DNA of 64,000 bases, from positions 62,001-126,000 of the forward strand of contig CAVYEZ010000001.1 in the NCBI GenBank assembly GCA_963767685.1, read 5' to 3'. Positions 49,584-58,514 of the stretch are shown piece after piece (position 1 is the first letter of the stretch; every line of letters starts with the position of its first letter). The notes beneath the pieces are model-generated. The model had not been told where the DNA came from, searched no databases, and worked only from the letters and a program-made list of their open reading frames with translations. Made by a program: the position numbers and the translations under genes. The stretch is from Trebonia sp963767685 (GTDB lineage: Bacteria > Actinomycetota > Actinomycetes > Streptosporangiales > Streptosporangiaceae).

Positions 49584-49610
49584 CTTTGTCGAGGGTCATA
49601 TCCTTCTCGC

Positions 49611-50090
49611 ATGTCTCGCTCTGGCGCTGATCTCGCGCTGCTGCTGCTCGGGGGCTTCCGCACGCTCGTGGATGCCGCGACCGCCGAGCTGGCCGATCGT
49701 GGCTACGAGGACGTGCGCCCTGTTCATGACTTCGCCATCCGGGCGATCGCCGCCGGGGCCGACAGCGCCTCCGAGCTAGCCCGCCGCCTGTCGATCACCA
49801 AGCAGTCGGCCGCGAAAACGATCACGGTCCTGCAGGAGCGCGGGTACGTCGCGCGCGACCAGGACCCGCGCGACGCCCGCCGCAAGCGCCTTCTGGTGAC
49901 CGAGCGCGGCTTCGACGTGCTGCGCCAGGGGGAGGCGATCTTCGAGCAGCTCCGCGATCAGTGGGCGCAGCGAATCGGCGCCGCCGAGCTTGAGGGCATC
50001 GAGGATCACCTCACAGCGCTAGTGGGCGCGCAGCCGGTGCGCTTCGACACGCCTGGGTGGATTGCCCGCGACGTCGGCGAGCCTGCCTGA
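49611..50090 (+). CDS. MarR-family regulator
   Basis: A 159-residue protein with a MarR winged helix (SASELARRLSITKQSAAKTITVLQERGYVARDQDPRDARRKRLLVTERG). The ATG at 49611 lies 28 bases after the double palindrome. It probably represses itself and the divergent epoxide hydrolase. The gene is convergent with the beta-helix lipoprotein gene; only 6 bases separate the stops. Confidence 0.88.
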   Translation: MSRSGADLALLLLGGFRTLVDAATAELADRGYEDVRPVHDFAIRAIAAGADSASELARRLSITKQSAAKTITVLQERGYVARDQDPRDARRKRLLVTERGFDVLRQGEAIFEQLRDQWAQRIGAAELEGIEDHLTALVGAQPVRFDTPGWIARDVGEPA

Positions 50091-50096
50091 GCTCCC

Positions 50097-51209
50097 TCAG
50101 GCCGAGGAGCACGCGACCGTGGAAAAGCCGCTTCCGGCCGCGGTCACGACATTGTTGCAAGCGACCACGGTTTGCAGTCGCTTGTTCTGGACGTAGATGC
50201 CGTATCCGGGGCCGTTCACCTGCGCCCGGTTGCCGATGAACACATTGCCGATCCCCCAGCCGGGGTACACCTGGTGGACCTGGTAGCCGTTCTTGACGCT
50301 GTCCGCTCCGGTGTTGTCCCGGATGGTCCAGTCGTTGCCTTTAACGTTGATCCACCCGGTCGCGGCGGACTCGACCATGCCGGTCCCGTTGAACTGGTTG
50401 CCGGTGATCGTGCCGCCGGTTGTGCCTTCCTTGATGTCGATGTTCTCCGCGGTCGTGTCCGCGATGTCGTTGTCGGTCAAGACATCGCCGTCGCTGCGAT
50501 CGGGCTGGCAGCCGGAGTACGAGCACCAGTTCCCGTGCGCGGAGCCGACGTAGATGCCCTCGCCGTAAAACTGCTTCAGCGACCCGGTATCGCGGATCAC
50601 GTTGTGGCTGACGGTGTTGTCGCTGCTGAACGAGCGCAGGTGGATGGCCTCGTCGCCGGTGCCGTGAACATACAGGTCATACAGCAGGTTATGGACGGCC
50701 CCGTCGGCCATGATGCCCTTCTGGCCGCCCTCCACGGTAAAGCCCTCGACCCGCCACCAGGACGCGTGGGACAAGTAGAAGGTGTAGCCGGAGCTGACCG
50801 AATCGCCCTGCAGGATGGCGCTCCGCGACCCGCACAGCGTGATCGGGGCACTGGCCGTTCCGGAGACTGACGCGACGAAGTCGCCCGAGTAGACGCCGGG
50901 CGCGAGGACGATCACCTCACCCGGCCGGGCGCCGGCCAGGGCGCTGGACAAGGCGCCGGCCGAGGACACCGCCGTGGTGCCGCCCGTGGGGCAGCCGGCA
51001 GTTCCCGAACTGGGCGCCGTGGGGGCGCCGCCGGAGGGGGAGGCAGCAGGGTTAGCCGCCGAGGGGATCGCAGTGGCGGTGCCCGCGGGGACCGAGACCA
51101 TGCTCGCCTGCGGGTGCGGAGAGTTTCCGCTGCATCCGGCGACGACAACTCCGAGGAATCCCGCGACCGCCGTGGCAATGACGGCCTGCCGGGAGCGTTG
51201 CGCTCGCAT
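50097..51209 (-). CDS. Secreted right-handed beta-helix lipoprotein
   Basis: A 370-residue protein. A lipoprotein signal (VIATAVAGFLGVVVAGCSG, lipobox Cys in AGCS) is followed by a Ser/Pro linker. A parallel beta-helix then carries repeated NxI/NxV turns (GFTVEGGQKGIMADGAVHN, SHNVIRDTG, NDIADTTAEN, DNTGADSV). It fits the polysaccharide lyase/pectate lyase superfold; the substrate is not deducible. The start ATG overlaps the upstream stop (TGATG), so it is translationally coupled to the other beta-helix gene and the glycosyltransferase. Confidence 0.85.
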   Translation of the reverse strand: MRAQRSRQAVIATAVAGFLGVVVAGCSGNSPHPQASMVSVPAGTATAIPSAANPAASPSGGAPTAPSSGTAGCPTGGTTAVSSAGALSSALAGARPGEVIVLAPGVYSGDFVASVSGTASAPITLCGSRSAILQGDSVSSGYTFYLSHASWWRVEGFTVEGGQKGIMADGAVHNLLYDLYVHGTGDEAIHLRSFSSDNTVSHNVIRDTGSLKQFYGEGIYVGSAHGNWCSYSGCQPDRSDGDVLTDNDIADTTAENIDIKEGTTGGTITGNQFNGTGMVESAATGWINVKGNDWTIRDNTGADSVKNGYQVHQVYPGWGIGNVFIGNRAQVNGPGYGIYVQNKRLQTVVACNNVVTAAGSGFSTVACSSA

Positions 51210-53554
51210 CAGTCCCACACTCCCTTCGGTATCGGACGGGTACCGCGGACGTCTTCCCCATCGGGGTCGGCGGGCCGGTTCCGTCCGGTTGCGCGGTCAG
51301 CCTCCGACGGTAGCGCCTGCTGGACCCGGGTGAAGTGGTTACCGCCGGGGCCGCCGGGCGAGGCAGGCGTTTCCGGCCAGGCGCCGGGCGCCCAGGACTG
51401 GTCCGCCGGCAACGGCGCCGGCGCCGGCCGCGGCCAGCGGACCGCGTCACGGACCGGACGGTCCCAGCCGGCCGGCGCGGCCCCGGCCGTTGGCTCATGC
51501 CGTTGGCGCGGGCCTGGCGCTGGCTCACGGAAGGCACGCTCGTGGCGCGCGGGCCGGTGGCGGGGAGGCGCCGGCTGCTGCCACGGCTCCGGCTGCTGCC
51601 ATGGCGCCGCCTGCTGCCACGGCGTCGGCTGCTGCCTTCCCGCTGGGGGCCGGGTCGGCGGGTTTCGCGTCGCCGGCGGCCTGGCCGGGCGCGCCGCGGT
51701 ACGGCCCACCGCAGGCTGAAGTGCCGTGGCGCGGACCGCCGGGGACTGAAGGTGGGCGGGATAGGGTTCCATGGCCACGCTTGATTCCCCGGGGGCGGGA
51801 TATGCCCGGCGGACGCTCGCCGGGTACGGATGGCCGGGCAGCCTGCGCCGGAACGACCAGCTCGCGGCGAGCAGGATCACCACCAGAATGCCCAGCCACA
51901 AAGAGGCGAGCGGGTGAAACTCGAGATAGGAAACGAACGTGACCCTGGCGTGATGCGCCCAGCCTGAGGTATCGGTTCCCGAGAGGTTCGACACGCTGGC
52001 ATCCGTCCTGGCATCGACGGCGCGGTCCCCTGTTCCCGACATGAGGTTGCCGACCCCGCCGACACTGGAGGTAGCGCCGCGGACGGAGACACCGAAGACG
52101 GTCGCGTCCAGGATGCGGTTGTCGTACATGCTCACCGCGCCTGAGTTGCGGATCAGCAGGCCGATGCCCGGATGCGAGACGATGTTCCCGAAGATGACCG
52201 TGCCTGACGCCGACGGCCCCACCGAAACGCCTGACCGCGGATCACAGTTGATGTAGTTGCCGGTAAGGACCGCGTTCGTCACTCCCGTCCGCAGGGCGAT
52301 GGCCGTAGTGGGGGAGCAGAACTGATCAGACTTGACGACGGTCCCGGTACCGCCCTCGATCAGCACGCTGGTATGCGCGTTGCCGGTGGCCGAGCTGCCT
52401 TCGAGTACCGTCCCGCTGCTTGGCACGTTCGAGCCGCCGGACGCCGAGGCGCCGGAGACCAGCGGGCGACCGTCGAAGAGGTAGCCGTTGGCCGCGTTGT
52501 GCTGTGAGACGTCGCCGCGCAGCAGCGTGTCCGTGGTCGCGCGGTCGACCAGGAAGCCGCTCCCGCCGTTACGCGCGGCCGAGCTGGAGATTACCTGCGA
52601 CCCCACTGAGTAGCGGTGGATGTGCAACCCGTCCAGTTCGTTCGACTCGAACCGGTCGGCCGAGAACGTAACGTCCCGGCCACGGGACACGAAGGCGCCG
52701 TAGGTGTCGCCGGTGAACGTCGACTCAGCCGCGCTTCCCTTGCTGCTCGCCCTGCTTGTCCCGGTCCAGGCCACCCCGCCGGTGCGGCCGCTCCAGAAAC
52801 CGAGCGAAGAGACCCGCGTGTAGCCAAGCGTCATGGTGGCGCCGATCTCGCGGATGTACGGACGGCCGGTCCCCTTGTCGGCCACGGCCGACTTCGTGGC
52901 CTGGTTCCAGCTCATGATCGTGAGCGGCTGCGCGGCGGAGCCGGTGAACGACAGGTCGCCGCCCCAGCCGACGATCGAGGTGAAGCCGCCGCTGCTGCTG
53001 GCCATGTACAGGGCCCTCAGGCCCGGGGAGCCGAGGCTGAGATGGGCGCCCGACGCGACGAAGACGTTCTCCTGCAGCAGGGCCACGCCGCTGGACAGCA
53101 TGACCACCGCGCCCTGCTGCACGAGATCGGTCATCGTGTAGGCGGCCGTGCGCCCGGGCAGCACCAGTGTCGCCAGCGCGCCCGGGTAGTGCACGACCTC
53201 CGGCTGCTTGGCGTGCTCAGAGTCGTGCATGAGGGACCGGATACGGGCGTCTTCGCCCGAGACGAGGGTGAGCTCCTTGCTCGAGCTGACGTTCGGCATC
53301 GAGGCCGGCGCCTCGTCCGGGTTGACGAGCCGGGCCGTCGCGGGCAAGGCCACCGGTGCGGGGTTGTCGGGCGCTTGCACCAGGGCGACTCCGTGGCTGG
53401 ATGTCGGCGCCGCGGGTGCCACCGATACAAGATGCACGTTCAGGGCGGCCAGGACCATCTGCATCGAGCCGAAGGCACCGAAGACGGCCAGGGCCGCGAT
53501 CACGAGGGGCCAGACACGGCCCTTCGCTTTCCCGTGCTCTTGAGACCGGGGCAC
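51209..53554 (-). CDS. Membrane-anchored right-handed beta-helix protein
   Basis: A 781-residue protein. An N-terminal hydrophobic segment (VWPLVIAALAVFGAFGSMQMVLAAL) is followed by a long extracellular parallel beta-helix (about 120-550; e.g. SADRFESNELDGLHIHRYSV, GNIVSHPGIGLLIRNSGAVS). A second membrane segment (LASLWLGILVVILLAASWSF, about 557-576) precedes a cytoplasmic low-complexity tail with repeated WQQ units. It resembles alginate epimerase/lyase-like beta-helices and probably modifies or guides the polymer made by the adjacent synthase. The GTG start at 53554 has AGGAGG. Confidence 0.83.
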   Translation of the reverse strand: MPRSQEHGKAKGRVWPLVIAALAVFGAFGSMQMVLAALNVHLVSVAPAAPTSSHGVALVQAPDNPAPVALPATARLVNPDEAPASMPNVSSSKELTLVSGEDARIRSLMHDSEHAKQPEVVHYPGALATLVLPGRTAAYTMTDLVQQGAVVMLSSGVALLQENVFVASGAHLSLGSPGLRALYMASSSGGFTSIVGWGGDLSFTGSAAQPLTIMSWNQATKSAVADKGTGRPYIREIGATMTLGYTRVSSLGFWSGRTGGVAWTGTSRASSKGSAAESTFTGDTYGAFVSRGRDVTFSADRFESNELDGLHIHRYSVGSQVISSSAARNGGSGFLVDRATTDTLLRGDVSQHNAANGYLFDGRPLVSGASASGGSNVPSSGTVLEGSSATGNAHTSVLIEGGTGTVVKSDQFCSPTTAIALRTGVTNAVLTGNYINCDPRSGVSVGPSASGTVIFGNIVSHPGIGLLIRNSGAVSMYDNRILDATVFGVSVRGATSSVGGVGNLMSGTGDRAVDARTDASVSNLSGTDTSGWAHHARVTFVSYLEFHPLASLWLGILVVILLAASWSFRRRLPGHPYPASVRRAYPAPGESSVAMEPYPAHLQSPAVRATALQPAVGRTAARPARPPATRNPPTRPPAGRQQPTPWQQAAPWQQPEPWQQPAPPRHRPARHERAFREPAPGPRQRHEPTAGAAPAGWDRPVRDAVRWPRPAPAPLPADQSWAPGAWPETPASPGGPGGNHFTRVQQALPSEADRATGRNRPADPDGEDVRGTRPIPKGVWD

Positions 53555-54827
53555 GTAACCTCCTCGTCAACGATGCGGCAGTCTGACCCTCACTGCCCAT
53601 CTGGTTGGCGTTGCGGGTGAGCCAGCCGTGCTTGTTCATGGTGAAGAAGGCGTACGTCTTGATGGGCAGCGCGATGACAATGGTCAAGATCGCGACCAGC
53701 GGGAGCAGCCAGATATCACTCGGCTTCTTGCGCAGGTGCGAGATTCCGCGCAGGCCACGGCCGACGAGCAGCCAGCCCACGGCGATGAAGGCAACCCAGC
53801 GTTCCGGGTGTATCAGCCAGGCGGCCAGGTAGGTCATCGCGAAGCCCATGGTCACCGGCGTCAGCAGGATCTGCAGGACGCTGAGCTGGGTGACGAACGG
53901 CTGCCGCCAGAGCCATCCCTTCCAGATCGCAGTGAGGTACGTCCGGTAGGAGTTGCGGCTCCAGCGCAGCCGCTGCTTGAAAAAGGCGCGGCCCTCGTCG
54001 GGGAACATGGACAGCGCGCGGGCATTGGCCTGGTAGACGGTCTTGTACCCGGAGGCAAGCACGAGCCAGGTCAGGCGGCCGTCATCGCCCGCGACGCACC
54101 GCCGGCCAAGAAAGAACTCGTCCTCCAGGTTCTCGACCACCGGCAGCACCGCCGCCCGCCGGTAGGCCACCGTCCGGCCGGACAGGCAGGCCACCCCGCC
54201 GGGCCGGGACTGCGCACGGACATAGTCGAGGTACCGGATGTCGATCATCCAGTCGGCGACCCGCCGCCAGACGCTGGTGTTCGGCAGGTAGGCATTCTGC
54301 CGGGTCCCGACTCCGCCGACCTTCGGGTCGGCGAACGGGGCGAGCACGGCGGGCAGCAGCCCGCGCTCCCACCGCGTGTCCGAGTCGGACAGCACCAGGA
54401 TCTCGCCTCTCGCCTGGCGGATCCCGACCCCGAGCGCGGAACGCTTGCCGCGGTGCGCGAACGGCACCACCCTCAGCCGCCGGTCCCTGGCGGCGCACGC
54501 GTAGAGCCGGTTGATGACCTCCGTGTCCGCGAGGTCGGGAACCACGATCACCTCGCCCGGGCCTTCCGCGAGCCACGTGCCGAGGCACTGCTCCAGGATG
54601 TCCGGGTCCTCACGGAAGGAGGGGACGACCACCGAGGTCGTGGTGGTAAAGCCGTTCGGCACCGGGCGGTACAGCCGCGACAAGGTCCAACGCACCAGCC
54701 AGACCGACCAGGAGATGGCCCCCACGAACCCGATCGGCACGATGTGGTGCACCTGATGCCACCATGAGCCGACATGAGGCATGGCGGCAGCAGCCACCCA
54801 CGCCGTCGCTACGCCAGGCCCCGCCAT
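53217..54827 (-). CDS. Processive family-2 glycosyltransferase (polysaccharide synthase-like)
   Basis: A 536-residue frame. After an N-terminal membrane helix comes a GT2 domain: VVVPSFREDP, LSDSDTRWE (DxD, 148-150), GDDGRLTW (D248-D249) and the processivity motif QRLRW (285-289). C-terminal membrane helices follow, then the domain end near WLTRNANQMGSEGQ (about residue 415). The last 120 residues are Arg/Pro-rich and overlap the next gene by 338 bases, so the natural stop has probably been lost. Hyaluronan/cellulose synthase-like enzymes extrude a polymer; here it is paired with two beta-helix proteins. ATG at 54827 with GGAGG. Confidence 0.85.
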   Translation of the reverse strand: MAGPGVATAWVAAAAMPHVGSWWHQVHHIVPIGFVGAISWSVWLVRWTLSRLYRPVPNGFTTTTSVVVPSFREDPDILEQCLGTWLAEGPGEVIVVPDLADTEVINRLYACAARDRRLRVVPFAHRGKRSALGVGIRQARGEILVLSDSDTRWERGLLPAVLAPFADPKVGGVGTRQNAYLPNTSVWRRVADWMIDIRYLDYVRAQSRPGGVACLSGRTVAYRRAAVLPVVENLEDEFFLGRRCVAGDDGRLTWLVLASGYKTVYQANARALSMFPDEGRAFFKQRLRWSRNSYRTYLTAIWKGWLWRQPFVTQLSVLQILLTPVTMGFAMTYLAAWLIHPERWVAFIAVGWLLVGRGLRGISHLRKKPSDIWLLPLVAILTIVIALPIKTYAFFTMNKHGWLTRNANQMGSEGQTAASLTRRLRAPVSRARESEGPCLAPRDRGPGRLRCLRLDADGPGRPERASCIGGTRGADIQPRSRPGASARQPRTGGLARDGPARQPGRGAGLDAERQLEQGAHPRLGRRRPYPVPHARL

Positions 54828-55026
54828 CCTGTTCCTCCGGCTTTTTGGTCCATAGGAGGTGTCTCACGCCGGAACGCGAACAGGAGATATCCACGCAGGA
54901 TGACCCCAGGCCGGTCAGGTGCGACAATTACGAAGGTTTAGGTTTCCTTTACTTTTTTGTTGTACGCGTGATACTAGGATACAAAACGGACCATGGCGCA
55001 TCGCTGATAATCTGCTTGCTTGGTAG

Positions 55027-55179
55027 GGTTTTTGTGACCTGAATCACATTACCGGGGTACTCGCCGGAACCCCGACCGAGCGCGGCATCTTCACCTTCGA
55101 CATCGTCGCCACGAACGTAGCGACCGGCGCGACCAAGCAAGCCGGCGGCTACAACTTCCAGGTCAACCCCGCCACGTAA
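55027..55179 (+). pseudogene. C-terminal remnant of a putative Ig (He_PIG-like) domain protein
   Basis: The frame is open after a stop at 55024 and ends TAA at 55177-55179. It reads ITGVLAGTPTERGIFTFDIVATN followed by QAGGYNFQVNPAT, the final strands of a cadherin/He_PIG-like bacterial Ig domain (xGTPTxxGxFTFxVxATN). No start codon or N-terminal domains are present. The AT-rich stretch to its left (54900-55030) contains the glycosyltransferase promoter. Confidence 0.6.
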
Positions 55180-55212
55180 GGACGACGCGCCGGCCGCGGC
55201 CAAGTCCCGCCG

Positions 55213-56097
55213 CTAGCCCAGTTCGCCGGTGATGAGCTGCATGACGCGCAGGTTCTCCGGCTGCAGCTCGGTCATGGGCCGCTTGTACGCGCCCGCGACC
55301 GCCGAAACCCGGCTGACCCCGGCGGTCCACCCGTGACCGAGCAGCCAGCTGGCGGGGTCGTGCTGCTGGTCGGTGCTCCAGATCGCCAGCAGCTCCTCGC
55401 CTCCCCGCTCGGCTACCCCGCGCCCTAGGGACCCGCCGATGGCGCTGGTCCCGCCGGGCATGTGGTCGGCGGCGATCCGGCTCCCGGCCGCGGACAGCCG
55501 GTGCACGTGCCCGAGGACCGACGACATCACCGAGTCGCCCAGGTAAGGAAAGAGCCCCTCCGCGAGCCACGCCGTCGGCTCCGCCGGGTTAAAGCCCGCC
55601 TCCCGCAGCGCGGTCGGCCAGTCCGCCCGCAGGTCGGCCATCACCGTCCGCCGGTCACAGCGCGCGACCGCGCCCTGGCCGGCGAGCACCGAGTCCTTGA
55701 ACGCGAGCACCATCGGCGCGTCGACCTCGTACACCGTCGCGCCGGGCATCCAGCGGAGCCGGAAGGCGCGGGTGTCGAGCCCGGCCGCGAGGATCACCGC
55801 CTGCCACAGCCCGGCCCTGGCCGCGGCGGCAAAGAACTCGTCGAAAAACCGAGACCGCACCGCCACGTAGTTCGCCACGCCGAGCCAGGGGAAATCCGGG
55901 TCACCGGCGGCCTCCTCCGGCGTCACCGGGATCCGCCCCGGCAACTGCGGCGCGGCGGCCGAGACGAACGCCGCGGCATACGGGTCGCGGACCAGCGGTG
56001 AGGGGTGATGACCCTCCATGGCCCGCATGCCCGCGGCACCCAAGGCAGTAACGCCGACCCCGGTAACGATGTCCCAGCCAGCCGACTCAGAGGGCAT
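55213..56097 (-). CDS. SAM-dependent methyltransferase (TIGR00027/LCM-type)
   Basis: A 294-residue protein with the N-terminal SAGWDIVTGVGVTALGAAGMRAMEGHHPSPLVRDPYAAAFV typical of the actinobacterial TIGR00027 group. The SAM motif VILAAGLDTRAFRLRW and the acidic VYEVDAPMVLAFK follow. These proteins are related to leucine carboxyl methyltransferases; substrates are mostly unknown and may include small-molecule carboxylates. Start ATG at 56097, or 56106 three codons upstream. Confidence 0.87.
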   Translation of the reverse strand: MPSESAGWDIVTGVGVTALGAAGMRAMEGHHPSPLVRDPYAAAFVSAAAPQLPGRIPVTPEEAAGDPDFPWLGVANYVAVRSRFFDEFFAAAARAGLWQAVILAAGLDTRAFRLRWMPGATVYEVDAPMVLAFKDSVLAGQGAVARCDRRTVMADLRADWPTALREAGFNPAEPTAWLAEGLFPYLGDSVMSSVLGHVHRLSAAGSRIAADHMPGGTSAIGGSLGRGVAERGGEELLAIWSTDQQHDPASWLLGHGWTAGVSRVSAVAGAYKRPMTELQPENLRVMQLITGELG

Positions 56098-56158
56098 AAC
56101 CCTCATTATCCGACAAAGACCGGCATACGGCTAGGACCGCAAAACTCGTCGAACCCGA

Positions 56159-56178
56159 CTTTCCAGATTTCTGGAAAG
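56159..56178. promoter_or_regulatory. Palindrome CTTTCCAG-N4-CTGGAAAG
   Basis: CTTTCCAGATTTCTGGAAAG contains a perfect 8-base inverted repeat around ATTT, between the methyltransferase and the small membrane protein. A near-identical element (GCTTCCAG-N4-CTGGAAGC) occurs at 58472-58491, suggesting a shared regulator. Confidence 0.65.
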
Positions 56179-56235
56179 GGCATTGCCGCTCCCCGTGGGT
56201 ACCCTCCTAAGCGAAGGATCACCAAGGAGGTCCCG

Positions 56236-56430
56236 GTGCACATTGGCTCGGTACTGCTGATCGTCTGGCTAGTTATCGGCGCTATCGCGGCCGGCCAGCG
56301 CGGCGACTACAAAGAGTCCGTCAACTGCAGCAACGTCAGCACGACGGCGGTGACGATCGTAGCGGGCCCGCTCAACTACTTTGGCGTGAAGCCGCACATC
56401 AACTGCACCACGCCAAGCCCCAGTAAATAG
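56236..56430 (+). CDS. Small membrane protein
   Basis: A 64-residue protein starting at GTG 56236 with a strong AAGGAGG. It has one N-terminal membrane helix (IGSVLLIVWLVIGAIAAGQ) and a short polar C-terminal part containing two cysteines (SVNCSN, INCTTPSPSK). Function unknown. Small proteins of this shape recur in actinobacterial genomes. It has a palindromic element 58 bases upstream. Confidence 0.72.
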   Translation: MHIGSVLLIVWLVIGAIAAGQRGDYKESVNCSNVSTTAVTIVAGPLNYFGVKPHINCTTPSPSK

Positions 56431-56445
56431 CAAAAAGCCGGCAAG

Positions 56446-57312
56446 TCACGCCTTCGGCCGGTAACGCAGCCGCTGCCGGGCCATTTCGCAGACCCCAGCG
56501 CGTTCATTCCGGTCGGCGACCCGCCGTGCGTCTTCCAGGTCGGCCAGCGTCAGCAGCCCGTTCGTCATCAGGAATCCCGTGAGGTCGCGCGCGTGCCCGC
56601 GCTCGGACCAGATGAAGCCCTGAAGCAGCTTCTTGTAGTCCGATACCGCGCCCTCGCCGCTCAGGTCCATGGCGATGACCACGTCGAGCATCGGCACCGT
56701 CTGCGGCGGGCTGATGCCGAGGATGAACTCCTGGTAGTAATACGCCATGGCCAGCCGGGCCGTCTCGTTGCGCTCGAAGTACCCGCGTACCCGGGCGACC
56801 GCGTCCTTCCTGACGGCGCTGGCACTCCCGCGGGCCCCGGCACCCGCGCCCGCCCCGCGCCGCATCACCGTGTTGCCCACGGTGACCGGTTGCTGGTCGC
56901 CACCCGGGTCGGCCGCCTCGGCCGGGGTCTCGGCCGTCACCTCAAGCCGCAGCCGCAGTACCCACTCGCCGACGCTCACCGCCCACGAGCCGGCCTCGAG
57001 CACGACCGGCCGCGCCTCGAAGCTCTCAGGGACGGCAGGCAGCACATGACGGGCAACGCGCCGCGCCGCCTCGGCGCCGAGCGGCGCCTCAGAAACGTCC
57101 GGCGCCAGGTAAACCGGATAGGTCATGTCCCGGCTGAACAGTTCCCAGCGGCGCTGCACGTAACGAAGGCCCGCGCACCGCGGGGCGCGGTGCAGGCTCA
57201 CGTCCTTGTTGTCGCTCAGCACGCCCCGGTCCAGCCAGGTGATCTCGTCCGGCGGGCAGCTCTCCCACTCATCCCGCGCAGCTGACCACAGGAACAGTCG
57301 CCCCGCCACCAC
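56446..57312 (-). CDS. Hypothetical protein adjacent to an FHA protein
   Basis: A 288-residue protein with an N-terminal beta-rich part (GRLFLWSAARDEWESCPPDEITWLD), a glycine/alanine-rich linker in the middle (GAGAGAGARGSA), and a helical C-terminal half (AMAYYYQEFILGISPPQTVPMLDVVIAMDLSGEGA ... LADLEDARRVADRNERA). I do not recognise a family. It lies 60 bases downstream of the FHA gene on the same strand and probably belongs to the same operon. Confidence 0.62.
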   Translation of the reverse strand: MVAGRLFLWSAARDEWESCPPDEITWLDRGVLSDNKDVSLHRAPRCAGLRYVQRRWELFSRDMTYPVYLAPDVSEAPLGAEAARRVARHVLPAVPESFEARPVVLEAGSWAVSVGEWVLRLRLEVTAETPAEAADPGGDQQPVTVGNTVMRRGAGAGAGARGSASAVRKDAVARVRGYFERNETARLAMAYYYQEFILGISPPQTVPMLDVVIAMDLSGEGAVSDYKKLLQGFIWSERGHARDLTGFLMTNGLLTLADLEDARRVADRNERAGVCEMARQRLRYRPKA

Positions 57313-57372
57313 TCAGTCGCACTCCCGAACGACGGCCGCGCTTCCCGCAGCCGGCCAAGTCTCGCCTAGACC

Positions 57373-58344
57373 CTAGCCGATCTCTACCCGGGACAGCAGC
57401 GCGTCTGGGCTGGATCCCCAGCGAATCGAGTCGCCGTCGCTCACCGGGTGCTTGCCCGAGACCGGGGCGCCGTTGACGGAGATACCGTTCATCCCCTGGT
57501 TGGCGACCCACCAGCGCCCGTCCGCGAACGTAAACCGCGCGTGCTCCCTGGACACCGTCGGCACGTTGGGCAGTTCCAGCTCAACCACCCCGCGGCCGGC
57601 CCGGGCGCCGGACATCGAGGTCTCGGCGACCGACGAGCCCGTCACCAGCCGCAGCACGGGAACCGCGGGACGGATCTGCTCCATCACGGTGGCGAGGCCG
57701 TCCATGCGCGTCCGCCCGGGGTCGGCGGCGGGAACGTCCACGCGGGTGTACCCGGGCTGAATCGGGTCCGGCGCGCCCGGCGCGCCCGGCGGGAGGCCGC
57801 GCCGCAGCCGGTAGCGGCCCTGCGAGAGCGACTCGTCCGGGACGAGGTACACCTCCGGGTTCCACGACCCGGCGAACCGGGCACCGCACTTGGCGACCCG
57901 CTGCCGGTAGACCTCGGTCACGCTGTCGCTGACCACGTCCTGCCCCATGATGGCGTCCAGCGAGGCGAGATCGCCGGGGTTCATCTGCAGTTCGACGATG
58001 TCCGGCGCGATCAGCGACCCGCTCGGCGTCACGATGAACACGTCGGGCAGGTGCCGGATGGCGACGTTCAGCACGTCCTGCGGGTCACGCCACGGCCGGG
58101 CGGCGATCCGCCGCAGCCAGGGATGATCCCGCGTGACGCCCAGGGCCCGCAGGCCCGCGACGCAAGCCACCCCGATGCAGGCCGCGGCCACCAGCACGAT
58201 CGTCGCCGCCGCGGCCGACCCCGTCTCGCGCCAGGCGAACAGCCAGCACACCGCCACGCCGCCGGCGATCGCCCAGCGCCGCCGGCTCCGCCGCTGCCCC
58301 GGCGTGCGCACCGGACGGCGCGCCGCTTCCCGCCCGTCGGGCAT
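57373..58344 (-). CDS. Membrane-anchored FHA-domain protein (FhaA-like)
   Basis: A 323-residue protein with two N-terminal hydrophobic segments (WAIAGGVAVCWLFAW; ATIVLVAAACIGVACVAGL). A middle region resembles the FhaA N-terminal DUF3662 fold (IAPDIVELQMNPGDLASL ... VYRQRVAKCGARFAGSWNPEVYLVPDE). A C-terminal FHA domain (VSREHARFTFADGRWWVANQGMNGISVNG) binds phosphothreonine. FHA proteins read Ser/Thr-kinase signals in the cell-envelope pathway. The ATG at 58344 is preferred; a TTG at 58389 is an alternative. Confidence 0.82.
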   Translation of the reverse strand: MPDGREAARRPVRTPGQRRSRRRWAIAGGVAVCWLFAWRETGSAAAATIVLVAAACIGVACVAGLRALGVTRDHPWLRRIAARPWRDPQDVLNVAIRHLPDVFIVTPSGSLIAPDIVELQMNPGDLASLDAIMGQDVVSDSVTEVYRQRVAKCGARFAGSWNPEVYLVPDESLSQGRYRLRRGLPPGAPGAPDPIQPGYTRVDVPAADPGRTRMDGLATVMEQIRPAVPVLRLVTGSSVAETSMSGARAGRGVVELELPNVPTVSREHARFTFADGRWWVANQGMNGISVNGAPVSGKHPVSDGDSIRWGSSPDALLSRVEIG

Positions 58345-58471
58345 CGAGTGCCGTTCTTCCTGCTCCGTCCGCTCGCGGATGCTCGTCAACTCCGCCCCCG
58401 TCTGTTACCGCCGTGTTGTCTCGTTACCGAGGATGCGATCCGCGCCCGCGCGAGTCAACGAATACCGGCCA

Positions 58472-58491
58472 GCTTCCAGATACCTGGAAGC
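58472..58491. promoter_or_regulatory. Palindrome GCTTCCAG-N4-CTGGAAGC
   Basis: A second copy of the TTCCAG-N4-CTGGAA element, upstream of the FHA operon. The first is at 56159-56178. Together they bracket the FHA operon region. Confidence 0.65.
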
Positions 58492-58514
58492 GGCCCGGCG
58501 CTAGCGAACGTCGT

